A program made the position numbers and the translations under genes. A DNA stretch of 13,509 nucleotides from positions 1-13,509 of the forward strand of contig JACQUH010000209.1 in NCBI GenBank assembly GCA_016210375.1. The letters are read 5' to 3'. Shown here in pieces: positions 10,265 through 13,509 of this stretch. Numbering within the stretch: position 1 is the stretch's first letter; every line of letters begins with the position of its first letter. The notes beneath the pieces are model-generated. The model was not told the origin of the DNA and did not search any database. It saw only the letters and a list, made by a program, of their open reading frames with translations. This stretch comes from Chloroflexota bacterium (GTDB taxonomy: Bacteria; Chloroflexota; Dehalococcoidia; Lucifugimonadales; JACPCL1).

Positions 10265-12889
10265 GTGCCCAAAACAGGAGGACGTGACACGCTCACCCAA
10301 CTCGCCTTCCGCGCCAGGATTCTGACCCTCGCCCTCATGATCCTGGTGGTAACTGCAGGAGCCTACAGTGTCACCCGGTTGCCCGTTGAGCTGTTCCCAG
10401 ATATAGACTTCCCCCTGGTTACCGTTGCCACCTTCTATCCCCAGTCGCCCTCTGACCAGGTGCTGCAAGAGGTGACCGTGCCTCTGGAGCGGGCGATTGA
10501 GGGCGTCCCCAACGTCACGACGGTGAGCTCCACCTCGTCCCCCAGCCTCTCCCTCCTGCTGGTCCAGGCCCCCTTTGGCGTGGACATGAAGGCCATGGAG
10601 CGGGACATCGCCCAGCGAGTCGGGCTGGCCACCCTCCCGGCGGGTATCCCGCCGCCACGGGTCGCCCGCATCAACCCCGACGAGTTCCCGGTGCTGGAGA
10701 TCAGCGTGCTGGGGAACCATGACCTGGCTGACCTCCAGGCCCTGATACAGGCGCAGGTGCTGCCGGAGCTGAAGGCCGTACCTGGAGTCTTCAGCGCGGA
10801 CCTCCCCCTGGGGTCGGGGGCAGGCCTTTCCCTTACCAGGACCAACGGCGTCCCCAGCCTGGCGATCAGCGTCCTGAAAGAGCCGGACGCCAACACGGTA
10901 AAGATGTCCAAGGCGGTCATCGCCAGGCTGGATAGCCTGAAGGCCAGCTTGCCACCGGACCTCCAGTTCGTAGAGATCTCCAACCAGGCCCCGGGCATAG
11001 AAAAGTCCATCAATGAGCTGAAGCAGGAGGTGCTCCTGGGCGCGCTCCTGGCGGTGCTGGTCATCTTCGCCTTCCTCCTGAGCGTGCGGCCCACCTTGGT
11101 CACCAGCGTGTCCATTCCGGTGAGCATCCTGGCGGCGCTCTGGGTCATGAACCTTCAGGGTATGACGCTGAACATCCTGACCCTGGGGGGACTGGCCGTG
11201 GCCGTTGGGCGAGTGGTGGATGACAGCATTGTGACGATGGAGAACATCTACCGGCACGTCCACTTGGGCCAGGACCGCAGGACAGCGGCCATCAACGGCA
11301 CCAGAGAGGTGGCGGTGCCCATCATCACCTCCACCCTGACCACCATCGCGGTGTTCGCTCCCCTGGGGTTCATCGGCGGCTTCATCGGCCTCGTCTTCCT
11401 CCCCTTTGCTCTGACGATAACCTACGCCCTGCTGGCCTCCCTCCTGGTGGCGCTCACCGTGGTGCCCATCCTGGGAAGCATGCTCATCACACAGGGCAAG
11501 CAGGGCGACGGCCGGCAGTCACCGCTGGTGCGAAGGTATGGGGCGCTGTTGGGGTGGTCCCTGGCACACAAGGGCCGCACTCTACTTGTTGCGGCGGCCC
11601 TCCTTCTTCTGGCCCTGGGGGCAATTCCCCTGATCCCCTTGAGCTTTCTGCCGAGCTCCAGCCAGCCCTTGCTGAGCGTGGAGATGTCCGTGCCTGGCGC
11701 AACCTCTGCCGACGCCGTAGTCCAGCAGCTAGACCAGGTGGAGGTGGTCCTGTCCAGGATGCGAAGGGATGGCGTCGTCAACGTCTACCAGTCCACCATA
11801 GGCAACAGCGGAGGGTTCGGCAGGGGCACCGGCCGCCTTGACACCGCCTCCATCTACGTCCTGCTGGGCGATGGCGTTGACGCGGAGCAGGTGGCGGACA
11901 CGCTGCGCCGCGACCTCGCCGACCCAGGCCGCTCGCTTACGGTGTCCCAGGCCGACGGTGGCGGGCCGCAGTCCAATGCCTTGCAGCTCACGTTGCGGGG
12001 CGAGGACTATCCACTGCTGGCGGCCACGGCCACCCAGATAACGCAGGCTCTTCAGGACATGCCGGGGCTGATCAATGTCCGCAACGATGCGGTGGTCTCC
12101 GCCGGCCCGCAGACGGACGCCGGCCAGCTCCCGATTACCCGCGTGGACGGGCAGACAGCCATTACCATCAGCGGGACGATCACCGACCCCAGCACCCAGG
12201 CCATCCAGCGGCAGGTGCAACAGAGAGTAGACCAGGTCGGCTTGCCCGCCGGGGTGCAACTGGTAACCGGCGGCGTCTTTGCTAATTTCAACGAGGCTTT
12301 CTCCCAGATGGGCATCGCCATGGTGCTGGGTGTGGCGCTGGTGTACCTGGTCATGGTGGTCAGCCAGCGGTCCCTGGTGACGCCCTTCGTCATCCTCTTC
12401 AGCCTGCCCCTGGCCTCCATCGGGGCGCTGGGCGGGCTGCTGGTAACTCAACGCACCCTGGGGTTGCCGGCGCTTATCGGGCTCCTCATGCTCATCGGTC
12501 TCGTGGTCACCAACGCCATCGTGCTGGTGGCCTTTGTGGAGCAGCTCCGCGCCCGCGGGCTGGGCTTGATAGATGCCCTGGTGCAGGGAGGACGCACAAG
12601 GCTGCGCCCCATCCTGATGACCGCGCTCACCACTGTTTTTGTGCTGATGCCCCTGGCGGTGGGCCTGGGTGGAGATAGCGAAGGCCTCATTGGCGCGGAG
12701 CTCGCCACGGTGGTCATCGGTGGGCTTCTGACCTCCACGCTGCTGACCCTGGTGGTGGTGCCCATCATCTACAGCATCCTCCGGAAAGCGCCGCGCAGGG
12801 CACGGGCAGCGGAGACGTCGTTCAGTTCGGCTTCCGAAAGGCGGGGACCTTCCCCTGCACGCCAGAGCGGAGAAATGGGCGATGAGTGA
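10265..12889 (+). CDS. RND-family efflux permease, shortened (AcrB/HAE-type without docking subdomains)
   Basis: This is an inner-membrane exporter of the resistance-nodulation-division superfamily, probably driven by an ion gradient. It has 874 residues and the usual 12-helix plan: TM1 (about 19-38), a loop of about 215 residues, TM2-TM7 (about 254-455), a second loop of about 225 residues, and TM8-TM12 (about 680-835). Family motifs include RLPVELFPDIDFP after TM1, TM4 VVDDSIVTMEN with D319/D320 (AcrB D407/D408), GLVVTNAIVLV in TM10, and LRPILMT with R781 (AcrB R971). The AcrB lysine K940 position is T749. AcrB-type pumps have about 1,050 residues; here about 90-100 residues are missing from each loop, where AcrB has its TolC-docking subdomains. 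The start is uncertain: GTG at 10265 is the first in-frame choice, but AGGAGG at 10276-10281 points further in. No membrane-fusion or TolC gene is adjacent. The substrate is unknown. Confidence 0.9.
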   Translation: MPKTGGRDTLTQLAFRARILTLALMILVVTAGAYSVTRLPVELFPDIDFPLVTVATFYPQSPSDQVLQEVTVPLERAIEGVPNVTTVSSTSSPSLSLLLVQAPFGVDMKAMERDIAQRVGLATLPAGIPPPRVARINPDEFPVLEISVLGNHDLADLQALIQAQVLPELKAVPGVFSADLPLGSGAGLSLTRTNGVPSLAISVLKEPDANTVKMSKAVIARLDSLKASLPPDLQFVEISNQAPGIEKSINELKQEVLLGALLAVLVIFAFLLSVRPTLVTSVSIPVSILAALWVMNLQGMTLNILTLGGLAVAVGRVVDDSIVTMENIYRHVHLGQDRRTAAINGTREVAVPIITSTLTTIAVFAPLGFIGGFIGLVFLPFALTITYALLASLLVALTVVPILGSMLITQGKQGDGRQSPLVRRYGALLGWSLAHKGRTLLVAAALLLLALGAIPLIPLSFLPSSSQPLLSVEMSVPGATSADAVVQQLDQVEVVLSRMRRDGVVNVYQSTIGNSGGFGRGTGRLDTASIYVLLGDGVDAEQVADTLRRDLADPGRSLTVSQADGGGPQSNALQLTLRGEDYPLLAATATQITQALQDMPGLINVRNDAVVSAGPQTDAGQLPITRVDGQTAITISGTITDPSTQAIQRQVQQRVDQVGLPAGVQLVTGGVFANFNEAFSQMGIAMVLGVALVYLVMVVSQRSLVTPFVILFSLPLASIGALGGLLVTQRTLGLPALIGLLMLIGLVVTNAIVLVAFVEQLRARGLGLIDALVQGGRTRLRPILMTALTTVFVLMPLAVGLGGDSEGLIGAELATVVIGGLLTSTLLTLVVVPIIYSILRKAPRRARAAETSFSSASERRGPSPARQSGEMGDE

Positions 12890-13509
12890 ACAGGTCATTG
12901 AGGCACGCGGCCTGACCAAGCGCTTCGGCCGCGTCCTGGCGGTGGATGACCTCTCTCTTCAGGTGCCCGCAGGAGGGGTCTTTGGCCTGCTGGGGCCGAA
13001 CGGCTCCGGCAAGACCACCACCGTGGGCATGGTCCTGGGCGTTGTCAGGCCAACAGCCGGGGAGGTACGCCTCTTTGGCGGTGATGGGAAGACGGGCCGC
13101 CTGGAGGCGTTGCGCCGCATCGGTGCGATTCTGGAGGCCCCTGCCTTCTACCCTTATCTCTCTGGCCGGGCCAACCTCACCTATTTCCAGGGCATCAGCG
13201 GGAAGGGCAGCCCGGAGGAGGTGGACCGCCTCCTGGAGCTTGTCGGCCTTACCCAGCGCGCTCAGAGCAAGTACAACACCTACTCCCTGGGCATGAAGCA
13301 GCGCCTGGGCATCGCCTACGCCCTGCTCGGCGACCCGGAGCTTATGCTGCTGGACGAGCCTACCAATGGCCTTGACCCCGCAGGCATGGCGGAGGTCCGC
13401 GAGCTGATTCGGAGCCTGGGGAGAGGGAAGCGCACCGTCGTTCTGGCGAGCCACCTGCTCCACGAGGTGGAGCAGGTGTGCGACACCGTTGCCATCCTCT
13501 CGCGAGGAC
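12882..13509 (+). CDS. ABC-2-type exporter ATP-binding protein (5' part, runs off the window)
   Basis: This is the cytoplasmic ATPase of a drug, lipid or polymer exporter of the CcmA/daunorubicin-resistance type. About 209 codons are present and the 3' end is cut by the window. Visible motifs are the A-loop region KRFGRVLAVDD, Walker A GPNGSGKT (38-45), signature YSLGMKQRL (about 132-140), Walker B LMLLDEPTNGLDP (D158, E159) and H-loop SHLLHEVEQVCD (H191). The signature is SLGM rather than LSGGQ, which is common in this ABC-2 group. The ATG at 12882 overlaps the RND stop codon region by 8 bp and has GGAGA at 12869-12873, so the two genes are probably co-translated. A permease gene is expected just beyond the window. 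Confidence 0.94.
   Translation, partial: MSEQVIEARGLTKRFGRVLAVDDLSLQVPAGGVFGLLGPNGSGKTTTVGMVLGVVRPTAGEVRLFGGDGKTGRLEALRRIGAILEAPAFYPYLSGRANLTYFQGISGKGSPEEVDRLLELVGLTQRAQSKYNTYSLGMKQRLGIAYALLGDPELMLLDEPTNGLDPAGMAEVRELIRSLGRGKRTVVLASHLLHEVEQVCDTVAILSRG

Noticed and set aside
10187..12919. Minus-strand open frames of 237-396 codons over the RND gene
   Set aside because: They are antisense to an intact 12-helix permease. Their translations are His/Gln/Gly-rich without motifs, as expected from codon-bias shadows.

Overview
The window is high-GC bacterial DNA and looks chromosomal. The likely source is a Chloroflexota-type (Dehalococcoidia / SAR202-like) bacterium. This is an inference from the HrcA/CIRCE heat-shock control, the surface protein built like archaeal and Chloroflexota S-layer proteins, the GTG starts, the lack of outer-membrane genes, and the GC-rich intergenic hairpin repeats. 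No rRNA, tRNA or other taxonomic marker is present to confirm it.

Layout. Positions 1-413 hold intergenic repeat DNA. Positions 414-3606 (minus strand) hold a compact heat-shock operon, hrcA-dnaJ-prmA, behind a sigma70-type promoter and a near-perfect CIRCE operator. grpE and dnaK are not in it. Positions 3887-4474 (minus) encode a small secreted protein with one C-terminal membrane anchor. Positions 4475-4929 contain a mobile-looking hairpin repeat, a perfect 32-bp palindrome and a strong terminator. Positions 4930-7623 (minus) encode an 897-residue secreted Ig-like/S-layer-like protein with a duplicated C-terminal module, preceded by a long leader and two good promoter candidates. Positions 8166-9470 (minus) encode transcription terminator Rho. 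Positions 9471-10264 are a large divergent intergenic region with another copy of the hairpin repeat. Positions 10265-12889 (plus) encode a shortened RND-type efflux permease. The ATPase of an ABC-2-type exporter starts inside the end of that gene (8-bp overlap) and runs off the window.

Functional picture. The left third handles protein folding and translation: HrcA represses, DnaJ is a co-chaperone, and PrmA methylates ribosomal protein L11. The middle encodes cell-surface proteins. The right end is an export operon. The RND protein appears to lack, in both halves, the docking subdomains that AcrB-type pumps use to meet TolC. That would suit a cell without an outer membrane. The other observation most worth following is a repeat family whose central hairpin differs between two copies at four stem positions, each compensated on the other arm.
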